Translations under genes and position numbers: made by a program
Notes under the pieces: generated by a model
The model's database searches: none
The model's input: only the letters and a program-made list of their open reading frames with translations
Told to the model about the DNA's origin: nothing
In this document: positions 8,370 to 14,947 of the stretch, in pieces
Numbering within the stretch: the first letter of the stretch is position 1
Layout of the letters: each line of letters begins with the position of its first letter
Assembly: GCA_050247895.1 (NCBI GenBank)
Contig: JBFWTJ010000044.1
Span: forward strand, 1 to 17,161
Length of the DNA: 17,161 nt
DNA from: CAVPEW01 sp050247895
Lineage (GTDB): Bacteria; Actinomycetota; Acidimicrobiia; Acidimicrobiales; VFJN01
Reading direction: 5' to 3'

Positions 8370-9367
8370 GACCCGATCGCCCCGGTCGCGTCCCGCCGGC
8401 CGGCCAGGTCCTTGGCGAAGTAGGTCAGGACGAGGTCGGCGCCGGCCCGGCGGATGGCGGTGACGTGCTCGAGGGCCACGGCGTCGCCGTCGATCCAACC
8501 CCGCTCGGCCGCGGCCTTGACCATGGCGTACTCACCCGACACGTGGTAGGCGGCCAGCGGGGCGTCGACCGCGGCCCGCACGTCGGCGATGACGTCGAGG
8601 TAGGCCAGGGCCGGCTTGACCATCACCAGGTCGGCGCCCTCGGCCAGGTCGAGCTCCACCTCGGCCCGGGCCTCCCGCCGGTTGCGCGGGTCCTGCTGGT
8701 AGCCCTTGCGGTCACCGCCTCCGGCGATGGTCACGTCGACGGCGTCGCGGAACGGGCCGTAGAGGGCCGAGGCGTACTTGGCCGCGTAGGCCAGGATCGC
8801 CGTGTCGAGGTGGCCGTCGCCGTCGAGCGCGGCGCGGATCGCGCCGACCTGGCCGTCCATCATCCCCGAGGGGGCGACCACGTCGGCCCCGGCCCGGGCC
8901 TGGGCCACCGCGGCCCGGGCGTAGAGCTCGACCGTGGCGTCGTTGTCGACCTGGCCGTCCGGGCGCAGCACCCCGCAGTGGCCGTGGTCGGTGTACTCGT
9001 CGAGGCAGAGGTCGGCCACGAGCACCACGTCGTCGCCCACGTCGGCCCGCAGGTCGGCCAGGGCCAGCTGGACGATGCCGTCGGGGTCCCAGGCCCCCGA
9101 ACCCTCCGGGTCCTTGGTCGCGGGCACCCCGAAGAGCAGCACGGCCGAGATCCCCGCCTCGGCCAGCCCGGCGACCTCGGCGCGCAGCGAGGCACGGGTG
9201 TGCTGCACGACCCCGGGCAGGCTGGCGATCGGACGGGGCTCGTCGATCCCCTCCCGCACGAAGAGGGGGGCGATCAGGTCGTCGACCGACAGGTGGGTCT
9301 CGGCCACCAGCCGGCGCAGGGCCGGCGTGCGGCGCAGGCGTCGCATCCGGCGGGCAGGGAAGCTCAC
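8366..9367 (-). CDS. hemB: Porphobilinogen synthase (5-aminolevulinate dehydratase)
   Basis: A 333-residue cytoplasmic enzyme condensing two 5-aminolevulinates to porphobilinogen. The two Schiff-base lysines lie in YAAKYASALYGPF and MVKPALAYLD. The metal loop DLCLDEYTDHGHCG keeps the first and third cysteines of the zinc site but has Asp for the second, a mixed form that I recall as usual in actinobacterial HemB. The start used is a GTG; an ATG eight codons in (residue 8) is a possible alternative, and neither has a convincing Shine-Dalgarno sequence. It lies 54 bases downstream of the oxidoreductase-methyltransferase gene, so it may be partly read through from that gene, or have its own promoter in the gap. 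It overlaps hemL by four bases. Confidence 0.97.
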   Translation of the reverse strand: MSFPARRMRRLRRTPALRRLVAETHLSVDDLIAPLFVREGIDEPRPIASLPGVVQHTRASLRAEVAGLAEAGISAVLLFGVPATKDPEGSGAWDPDGIVQLALADLRADVGDDVVLVADLCLDEYTDHGHCGVLRPDGQVDNDATVELYARAAVAQARAGADVVAPSGMMDGQVGAIRAALDGDGHLDTAILAYAAKYASALYGPFRDAVDVTIAGGGDRKGYQQDPRNRREARAEVELDLAEGADLVMVKPALAYLDVIADVRAAVDAPLAAYHVSGEYAMVKAAAERGWIDGDAVALEHVTAIRRAGADLVLTYFAKDLAGRRDATGAIGS

Positions 9368-9421
9368 CGGGCCAGGCTAGAGGGGGGTCGACGCGGGGAC
9401 CCTGCCACGCCGGCCGACTCG

Positions 9422-11008
9422 TCAGCCCGGCCGGCGGCGGGCCCGCAGGACCACGTCGTCGACGTGGGCCGCGGCGCTGGCCGAGCCGGGTGGGCGGGGC
9501 CGGGTCTCGTGGACCTCGACGTCCCAGTCCGGCGAACCGGCCAGCGCGGCGGCGAAGTCGTCGACCCGGACGTAGGCGTCGGGGTCGAACGCCCGGCTCT
9601 GGACGGCGGGGTCGAGCGGCGCGCGCATCGGCTCGGGGTCGTGGCTCACCACGAGCAGGGTCCCACCGGGGGCCACCGCGTCCAGGACGTTCCCCACGGC
9701 CCGGTCGTCGGGCGTGCGGGGGATCGAGGCGTAGTGCGCGGTGACGAGGTCGTAGGCGCGGGCCTCGAAGGGGTCGAGGGCGTTGGCGTCGGCGTGCTGG
9801 CACTCGACGGACCGGCCCCGGCGCCCGGCCTCGGTCGCCAGGCGGTCCAGCGCCCGCCGGGAGATGTCGCTGGCGGTGACGCGCCAGCCCTGCTCGGCCA
9901 ACCAGAGCGCGTCGCCGCCCTCACCGGCACCGACGTCGAGGGCACGGCCCGGGGCGAGGCCGCCGACCTCGTGGACCAGCGAGCCGTTCGGGTTGCCGCT
10001 CCACATCCGGTCGCCGCCGTAGCGGTGGTCCCAGTCGGCTTCGTTGGCCGAGCGCCGGGCCGGGTCGGCCAGGTCCTCGTGGGCCAGGCTCGACGCGAGC
10101 ATGGCGCCGACCCAGCTGCCGTGCGCCGCGGCCTGCAGCACCTGCTGGCTCGGGTCGGTCACGTTGCCGGCCGCGTGGAGGCCGGGGATGCCCGTCGCCC
10201 CCGTGGCGTCGACCTCGACGTGGTCGCCCAGGCCGGTCGGGTGCGGCGACGGTCGCAGGCCGATGGCGGCGAACGGCCCGGCCCGGACGACGAAGCGCGG
10301 TCCGACCACGACGGCGTCGGCGTCGAGGCGAACGCCGTCGACCAGCTCCACCGCGGCGACGCGGCCGCCGTCGCCGGTGACGACGCGACGGGCCCGGCCG
10401 GGCACCACGCGCACGCCACCGGCACGCAGCGCGTCGAGCTCAGGGCCATCGAGGGCCAACCGGTCGTCGACCACGACCACGAGTCGTTCGCTCAGCTGGC
10501 GGAAGAGCACCGCGGTGTGGAGCCCCAGGGGGTGGGTGACGAGTTGGACGACGCGCCGGTCACGCACCTCGAAGCCGTGGCAGAAGGGGCAGTGGACGAC
10601 GTCGCGCCCCCAGTGGGCCGCCAGGCCCTCGACGTCGGGCAGCTCGTCGACCAGGCCGGTCGCGGCCAGGACCCGGCGGGCCACGAGGGCGTGCCCCCCG
10701 GTGAGCTCGACCCGGAGGCGGTCGTCGTCGGTGCGGGTGACGGCCACGGCCCGGCCGGCGAGGACCTCGCCGCCGTAGCTGCGGACCTCGGCCCGGCCCG
10801 TGGCGGCCAGCTCCGAGGGCGGTTGCCCGTCCCGGCCGAGGAAGCCGTGCATGTGGGCCGCGGGCGCGTTGCGGGGCTCGCCGTCGTCGACGACGATCAC
10901 CGAGCGACGCTGGCGGCCGAGCTGGAGGGCGGCGGCGAGCCCGGCGGCCGAGCCGCCGACGACGGCGACGTCGCAGCGGCGCTCCACGGTGCGGTGGTCG
11001 TTGGCCAT
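9422..11008 (-). CDS. Fusion of thioredoxin-reductase-like flavoprotein and SAM methyltransferase
   Basis: A 528-residue two-domain protein. Residues 1 to about 312 form a thioredoxin-reductase-like flavoprotein: FAD motif VVGGSAAGLAAA (16-27), redox pair Cys140/Cys143 in HCPFCHGFEVR, and second FAD motif GLHAAGNVTDP (276-286). The second nucleotide-binding site, GGGxxA in true thioredoxin reductases, reads VTHPLGLHTA (157-166) and has lost the pattern, so NAD(P)H use is doubtful. CxFCHGxE resembles fungal dithiol oxidases such as GliT (from memory) more than the CATCDG of thioredoxin reductase. Residues about 322-528 are a class I methyltransferase: DWDHRY...MWSGNPN and SAM motif LDVGAGEGGD (357-366), TehB-like in style. 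It is divergent from the XRE/cupin regulator, its likely controller. ATG 11008 is used; an ATG seven codons upstream (11029) is possible. The substrate is unknown. Confidence 0.88.
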   Translation of the reverse strand: MANDHRTVERRCDVAVVGGSAAGLAAALQLGRQRRSVIVVDDGEPRNAPAAHMHGFLGRDGQPPSELAATGRAEVRSYGGEVLAGRAVAVTRTDDDRLRVELTGGHALVARRVLAATGLVDELPDVEGLAAHWGRDVVHCPFCHGFEVRDRRVVQLVTHPLGLHTAVLFRQLSERLVVVVDDRLALDGPELDALRAGGVRVVPGRARRVVTGDGGRVAAVELVDGVRLDADAVVVGPRFVVRAGPFAAIGLRPSPHPTGLGDHVEVDATGATGIPGLHAAGNVTDPSQQVLQAAAHGSWVGAMLASSLAHEDLADPARRSANEADWDHRYGGDRMWSGNPNGSLVHEVGGLAPGRALDVGAGEGGDALWLAEQGWRVTASDISRRALDRLATEAGRRGRSVECQHADANALDPFEARAYDLVTAHYASIPRTPDDRAVGNVLDAVAPGGTLLVVSHDPEPMRAPLDPAVQSRAFDPDAYVRVDDFAAALAGSPDWDVEVHETRPRPPGSASAAAHVDDVVLRARRRPG

Positions 11009-11049
11009 GCCGGCGACGATACGGTGCATCCCGACACGAGCAAACCAGA

Positions 11050-11064
11050 TTGCGATATTCGCAA
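11050..11064. promoter_or_regulatory. Perfect palindrome, probable XRE operator
   Basis: TTGCGA-TAT-TCGCAA is a perfect inverted repeat with 6-base arms and a 3-base centre, in the 72-base gap between the divergent starts (11008 and 11081). The surrounding bases (about 11038-11064) are markedly AT-rich for this genome, as expected for a promoter and operator. The centre is 24 bases before the regulator's ATG and just upstream of its ribosome-binding site AGAGGAGG (11064-11071). A bound dimer could repress the regulator and control the fusion gene on the other side. The operator role is inferred from symmetry and position. Confidence 0.6.
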
Positions 11065-11080
11065 GAGGAGGCAGCGTCGC

Positions 11081-11668
11081 ATGGCCGAGCCCGATCGCAT
11101 CGAGGACATCGAGCACGTCGTCCGGGCCCGGTTGCGCAGCCTGCGCACCACCCAGGGCCTCTCGCTCGACGAGCTCGCCGGGCGCGCCGGGCTCAGCCCC
11201 TCCACCCTCAGCCGGATCGAGACCGGCAAGCGCACGATCAGCCTCGACGTGCTGCTCCCCCTGGCCCGGGCCCTCGGCGTCGACCTCGACGTGCTCCTCG
11301 ACCTGCACAGCGACGACGACGTGGTCATCCGCCCCACCCCGCACGGCACCGGCGAGCACACCACCTGGATGCTGAGCCGCCCGACCGGCAGCACGATCGC
11401 CCTGAAGATGCGCCTCGCGCCGACCCGCCGGGCACCCGAGCAGCGGGTCCACCCCGGCCACGACTGGTTCTTCGTCATGGAGGGCCGGGTGCGGCTGTCG
11501 CTGGGCGACCGCGAGATCCTCGTCGAGGCCGGCGAGGCGGCCGAGTTCGCCACCATGACCCCGCACGCCCTGGCCGCGGTCGACGGACCGGCCGAGCTCG
11601 TCGTGATCTTCGACCGCGACGGCCAGCGGGCCCACGTCCACCACGGGTCCGGGGATCCGGCCGCCTGA
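11081..11668 (+). CDS. XRE-family regulator with C-terminal cupin sensor
   Basis: A 195-residue cytoplasmic DNA-binding protein, the only confident plus-strand gene here. Residues about 14-73 are a Cro/CI-type helix-turn-helix (LSLDELAGRAGLSPSTLSRI, 27-46, then ETGKRTISL). Residues about 100-190 are a small cupin barrel with possible metal or ligand residues His124 and His127 (RVHPGHDWFFVMEG) and His162 (TPHAL). Proteins of this design sense small molecules or metals and usually act on neighbouring genes. It starts at an ATG behind a strong AGAGGAGG, nine bases away. It is divergent from the flavoprotein-methyltransferase fusion, with a palindrome between them, and convergent with the HAD gene. 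The ligand cannot be read from the sequence. Confidence 0.93.
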   Translation: MAEPDRIEDIEHVVRARLRSLRTTQGLSLDELAGRAGLSPSTLSRIETGKRTISLDVLLPLARALGVDLDVLLDLHSDDDVVIRPTPHGTGEHTTWMLSRPTGSTIALKMRLAPTRRAPEQRVHPGHDWFFVMEGRVRLSLGDREILVEAGEAAEFATMTPHALAAVDGPAELVVIFDRDGQRAHVHHGSGDPAA

Positions 11669-11696
11669 GGGACGCGGCACGGCGACGACGACGGCC

Positions 11697-11711
11697 CCGG
11701 CGCGACGCCGG
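11697..11711 (+). terminator. Short hairpin after the XRE gene
   Basis: CCGGCG-CGA-CGCCGG forms a 6-base stem with a 3-base loop, starting 28 bases after the regulator's stop. It has no T tract. Together with the palindrome at 11723-11740 it probably separates two convergent transcripts. Confidence 0.4.
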
Positions 11712-11722
11712 ACGCGATCCCC

Positions 11723-11740
11723 CGTGCCGGGCCCGGCACG
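11723..11740. terminator. 18-base perfect palindrome between convergent genes
   Basis: CGTGCCGGGCCCGGCACG is its own reverse complement over 18 bases. It lies in the 133-base gap between the stop of the XRE gene (11668) and the stop of the HAD gene (11802). Its symmetry makes it usable from either strand, so a bidirectional terminator is the simplest reading. A protein-binding site cannot be excluded, because a perfect palindrome gives a hairpin only with its central bases unpaired. Confidence 0.45.
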
Positions 11741-11801
11741 ACGAGCGAGCGGCCACCCTCCCCCGGCGGCAGGGCGACGACCGCGGTCGGGCCGCGGCCT
11801 C

Positions 11802-12476
11802 TCAGGCGCCGACCAGCGCGGCCAGCGCCGACAGGTCGACCTCGGCCAGCGACCCGACGACCAGGTCCGCGGCCGGGAACGCGAGCGACGCCGTCACCCC
11901 GGCGGGCACGGCGACCACGGGCATCTCGGCGGCGTGGGCGGCCAGGACCCCGTTGGGGCTGTCCTCCAGGACCACGCAGGACCGGGCCGCGACGCCCAGC
12001 ACGGACGCCGCGGCGAGGAACAGGTCGGGGTGGGGCTTGGTGCGGTCGCTGCCCACGAGGTCGCGGGTGACCACGCCCTGGAAGTGGTCCCGCAGCCCGA
12101 GCCGGTCCAGGTGCGACTCGACCCAGTCGTCGGTCGACGACGACGCCACCACGTTGGGCACGCCGGCGGCGGCCGCCTCGCCCAGGAGCGCCTCCACCCC
12201 GGGCCGGACCTCCACCCCGTCCAGGGCCGCACGGTGACGGTCCTGGCGCAGGAGCGAGAGCCGGGCCCGGTCCTCGACCGTCAGCGGTTCGCCGAGCGCG
12301 GACTCCAGCAGGTCGAGCCAGTGGGCCGTCGCCGTACCGATCAGGACGTGCCAGCCCGTCAGCGACAGGTCCACGCCGTGGTCGGCGAAGATCGCGGCCG
12401 AGATCTCGAAGGCCGACGTCTCGGTGTCCAGGATCAGCCCGTCGAAGTCCCAGACGAGCCCGCCCAGGCTGCTCAC
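11802..12476 (-). CDS. HAD-superfamily phosphatase (phosphoglycolate phosphatase / beta-PGM type)
   Basis: A 224-residue cytoplasmic hydrolase with the four HAD motifs: nucleophile motif DFDGLILDTE (10-19; Asp10 nucleophile, Asp12 general acid/base), motif II Ser111 in VASSST, motif III Lys146 in RTKPHPD, and motif IV LEDSPNGV with Glu170 and Asp171. The insertion between motifs I and II is the alpha-helical cap of subfamily IA. Candidate substrates are small sugar phosphates or phosphoglycolate; none can be chosen from the sequence. It starts at a GTG that overlaps the cobA-hemD stop by four bases, so it ends the heme operon and is probably translationally coupled to it. A specific role in tetrapyrrole synthesis is not established. 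Confidence 0.9.
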   Translation of the reverse strand: MSSLGGLVWDFDGLILDTETSAFEISAAIFADHGVDLSLTGWHVLIGTATAHWLDLLESALGEPLTVEDRARLSLLRQDRHRAALDGVEVRPGVEALLGEAAAAGVPNVVASSSTDDWVESHLDRLGLRDHFQGVVTRDLVGSDRTKPHPDLFLAAASVLGVAARSCVVLEDSPNGVLAAHAAEMPVVAVPAGVTASLAFPAADLVVGSLAEVDLSALAALVGA

Positions 12477-14017
12477 GACACCCCCCGGGCCGGCGCCGGG
12501 CGGTCCGGGTCCGTCCGGCTCCCGCCCGCACCGGCACCCCGGGCCCACGCGACCAGCGCCTCGACCAGGCCGTCGATGGTGTGGACCTCGGCCTCCACGT
12601 CGACGGGCAGCCCCACGGCCCGGGCCGTCTCGGCGGTGACCGGGCCGATGCAGGCCACGGCCGGCGGCGGCCGGAGCCGCGCCGCGCCCACGGCCTCCAC
12701 GAAGCGGTGCACCGTCGACGACGCGGTGAAGGTGACCACGTCGGCCGCGGCGGCCGCCGCGATCCGCGCCGGGTCGAGCTGGGGCACCTCGGTGGCGTAG
12801 GCGTCGACCACGTCCACCACCCAGCCCTGATCCCGCAGCGCCCGGGGCAGGACGTCGCGGGCGACCGAGGCCCGGGCCAGCAGCACCCGGTCCTCCCCCG
12901 GGCGCTCCGGAGCGGGGAAGGCCCCGACCAGCGACTCGGCCACGAAGCGCTCGGGCACCAGGTCGGCCCGCACACCCCGGTCGGCCAGCACGGCGGCGGT
13001 GCCCGGGCCGATGGCGGCGACCCGGGCCGAGCCGAGGGCCCGGGCGTCCAGTCCGGCCCGGTCGAGGGCGCCGAAGAGGCGATGGGCGCCGTTGGCCGAG
13101 GTGAGCACCACCCAGCGGTAGTCGCCCAGGCGGCCCGCGGCCTCGGCCAGGGCCTGGCCCCCGTCGGGTGGGTCGACGACCTCGACGACGGGCAGCTCGA
13201 CCACGTCGGCACCGAGGTGGGCCAGCTCGGCGACCAGGTTCGACGCCTGGGCCCGGGCCCGGGTCACCACGACCCGCCGGCCGAGCAGGGGACGGTCCTC
13301 GAACCAGCGCAGGTCGAGCCCGGCCACCTCCCCCACCACCACCACCGACGGCGGTTCGAGCACCTGGTCGGCCAGCGTGCCCAGCGTCGCCCGCACGGTG
13401 CGCTGGGCCGGGCGGGTCCCCCACCGCACCACCGCGGCGGGCGTCGAGGGGTCGAGCCCGCCGGCCATCAGCTCCCCGGCGATGTGGGCGATGCGGGCCA
13501 CACCCATCAGGACGACGATCGTGCCGCCGACCCGGGCCACGGCACGCCAGTCCACCGACCCGGCCTGCCCGGCGCCCGGTTCCTCGTGGCCGGTGACCAC
13601 GGTGAACGACGTCGACGAGTGGCGCATGGTCACCGGGATCCCCGCGTAGGCCGGGGCGGCGATGGCCGAGCTGATCCCGGGCACCACCTCGAAGGGCACA
13701 CCGGCCGCGGCCAGCGCCTGGGCCTCCTCCCCGCCCCGGGCGAACACGAACGGGTCGCCGCCCTTGAGGCGGACCACGGTCAGGCCCGACCGGCCCCGCT
13801 CGACGAGCAGGGCGTTGATCTCCTGCTGGGCCAGGGTCACCCGGCCCGGGGCCTTCCCCACGCTGATCCGCTCGGCGCCGGCAGGCGCGAGGTCGAGCAG
13901 TGCCTCGACCGACAGGCGGTCGTAGACGACCACGTCGGCCCGGGCCAGCAGCTCCGCGGCGCGCACCGTCAGGAGCCCGGGGTCCCCCGGGCCGGCCCCG
14001 ACGAGGTGCACGGTCAT
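12473..14017 (-). CDS. cobA-hemD: Fused uroporphyrinogen-III C-methyltransferase / uroporphyrinogen-III synthase
   Basis: A 514-residue bifunctional enzyme. Residues 1 to about 240 are a SUMT (CobA) domain that methylates uroporphyrinogen III twice to precorrin-2 using SAM: VGAGPGDPGLLTVRA (6-20), VVYDRL (30-35), RLKGGDPFVFARGGEE (83-98) and PGISSAIAAPAYAGIPVT (113-130). Residues about 244-490 are HemD, which closes hydroxymethylbilane to uroporphyrinogen III: GRRVVVTRAR (246-255), LTSANG and FTASSTVHRF are typical. The last about 25 residues are a Gly/Pro/Arg-rich tail. Such fusions are known in actinobacteria and other bacteria. One protein thus makes the branch-point compound and commits part of it to siroheme or cobalamin. 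The start is an ATG 31 bases after hemC. Confidence 0.96.
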   Translation of the reverse strand: MTVHLVGAGPGDPGLLTVRAAELLARADVVVYDRLSVEALLDLAPAGAERISVGKAPGRVTLAQQEINALLVERGRSGLTVVRLKGGDPFVFARGGEEAQALAAAGVPFEVVPGISSAIAAPAYAGIPVTMRHSSTSFTVVTGHEEPGAGQAGSVDWRAVARVGGTIVVLMGVARIAHIAGELMAGGLDPSTPAAVVRWGTRPAQRTVRATLGTLADQVLEPPSVVVVGEVAGLDLRWFEDRPLLGRRVVVTRARAQASNLVAELAHLGADVVELPVVEVVDPPDGGQALAEAAGRLGDYRWVVLTSANGAHRLFGALDRAGLDARALGSARVAAIGPGTAAVLADRGVRADLVPERFVAESLVGAFPAPERPGEDRVLLARASVARDVLPRALRDQGWVVDVVDAYATEVPQLDPARIAAAAAADVVTFTASSTVHRFVEAVGAARLRPPPAVACIGPVTAETARAVGLPVDVEAEVHTIDGLVEALVAWARGAGAGGSRTDPDRPAPARGVS

Positions 14018-14048
14018 GGGCCGGCAGCGTAGGGCCGGCCGGGCCCGC

Positions 14049-14942
14049 TCAGGTCACCAGCAGGTCGGCGCCGCCCTGGACGTCGAGGAGGTGCCGGGCC
14101 AGGGCCCGGCCGGCCGCCTCGCCGTCGGCGGCCACGGCCTCGTGGCGCAGGACGGTGGTGCCGTCGGCCGAGGCCAGCAGGCCCCGCACGGCCACCGCGG
14201 CCGGTCCCACCACGGCCCGGGCCGCCACGGGCAGCCGGCAGTCACCGCCCAGCTCGGCGAGGAACGCCCTCTCGGCGTCGACCTCGCGACGGGCCACGGG
14301 ATCCTCCAGGGCGACCCAGCGGGACCGGCCGGCGGCGTCGTCGGCCCGGCACTCGACGGCCAACGCCCCCTGGGCCACCTGGGGCAGCACCACGTCGGTG
14401 CCGAGGCGCTCGGCGATGCGGTCGTCCAGGCCCAGGCGCTCGAGGGCCACCGCGGCGACCACGATGGCGTCGTGGTCGGCCGCCTTGCGCAGCCGGGTGG
14501 CCATGTTGCCCCGCAGCCCGACGAAGCGCAGGTCGGGTCGGACCGCGGCGAGTTGGGCCCGGCGCCGCAGCGAACCGGTGGCGACGGTGGCCCCGTTCGG
14601 CAGGCCGGCCAACGTCGAACCGACCAGCGCGTCACGGTCGTCGCCCCGCTCGGGGACCGCGGCCAGGACGAGCCCGTCGGGCGTGGTCGAGGGCAGGTCC
14701 TTGGCCGAGTGGACCGCGGCGTCGGCCCGGCCGTCGAGGACCGCGGCCTGCACCTCGGTGGCGAAGGCGCCCTTGCCACCCAGCTCCCAGATGGGCACGT
14801 CCAGGTCCTGGTCGGCCTGCGTGTCGACCGGGACGACCTCCACCACCAGCGCCGGGTCGGCGGCGCGGGCCAGGTCCGCCACCCGTCCGGCCTGCCAGAG
14901 GGCCAGCGGACTGGTCCGGGTGGCGAGCCGCAGCAGGGCCAC
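14049..14942 (-). CDS. hemC: Hydroxymethylbilane synthase (porphobilinogen deaminase)
   Basis: A 297-residue cytoplasmic enzyme that links four porphobilinogens into hydroxymethylbilane. It has ATRTSPLALWQA (7-18), the active-site HSAKDLP with Asp82, TGSLRRRAQL (122-131), LRGNMATRL (143-151) and the dipyrromethane cofactor attachment Cys235 in ELGGDCRLPV. The start is a GTG (14942), five bases after the hemA stop. No stronger start lies upstream in the frame and the Shine-Dalgarno is weak, so translation may depend on coupling to hemA. Its product is the substrate of the following cobA-hemD gene. Confidence 0.97.
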   Translation of the reverse strand: MALLRLATRTSPLALWQAGRVADLARAADPALVVEVVPVDTQADQDLDVPIWELGGKGAFATEVQAAVLDGRADAAVHSAKDLPSTTPDGLVLAAVPERGDDRDALVGSTLAGLPNGATVATGSLRRRAQLAAVRPDLRFVGLRGNMATRLRKAADHDAIVVAAVALERLGLDDRIAERLGTDVVLPQVAQGALAVECRADDAAGRSRWVALEDPVARREVDAERAFLAELGGDCRLPVAARAVVGPAAVAVRGLLASADGTTVLRHEAVAADGEAAGRALARHLLDVQGGADLLVT

Positions 14943-14947
14943 GTGCG

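Noticed and set aside
9385..9402. Hairpin GGGTC/GACCC between the fusion gene and hemB as a terminator
   Set aside because: A five-base stem is too weak to support in this composition; read-through into hemB remains possible.
9422..11008. Ordinary thioredoxin reductase (trxB)
   Set aside because: The redox motif is CPFCHG rather than CATCDG, the NAD(P)H glycine motif is missing, a methyltransferase is fused on, and no thioredoxin gene is adjacent.
8465..11668. A plus-strand open frame of 1067 codons ending at the XRE stop
   Set aside because: Only the part from the ATG at 11081 with its strong ribosome-binding site resembles a known family. The rest is antisense to hemB and the fusion gene, with repetitive Gly/Arg/His composition typical of shadow frames in GC-rich DNA.
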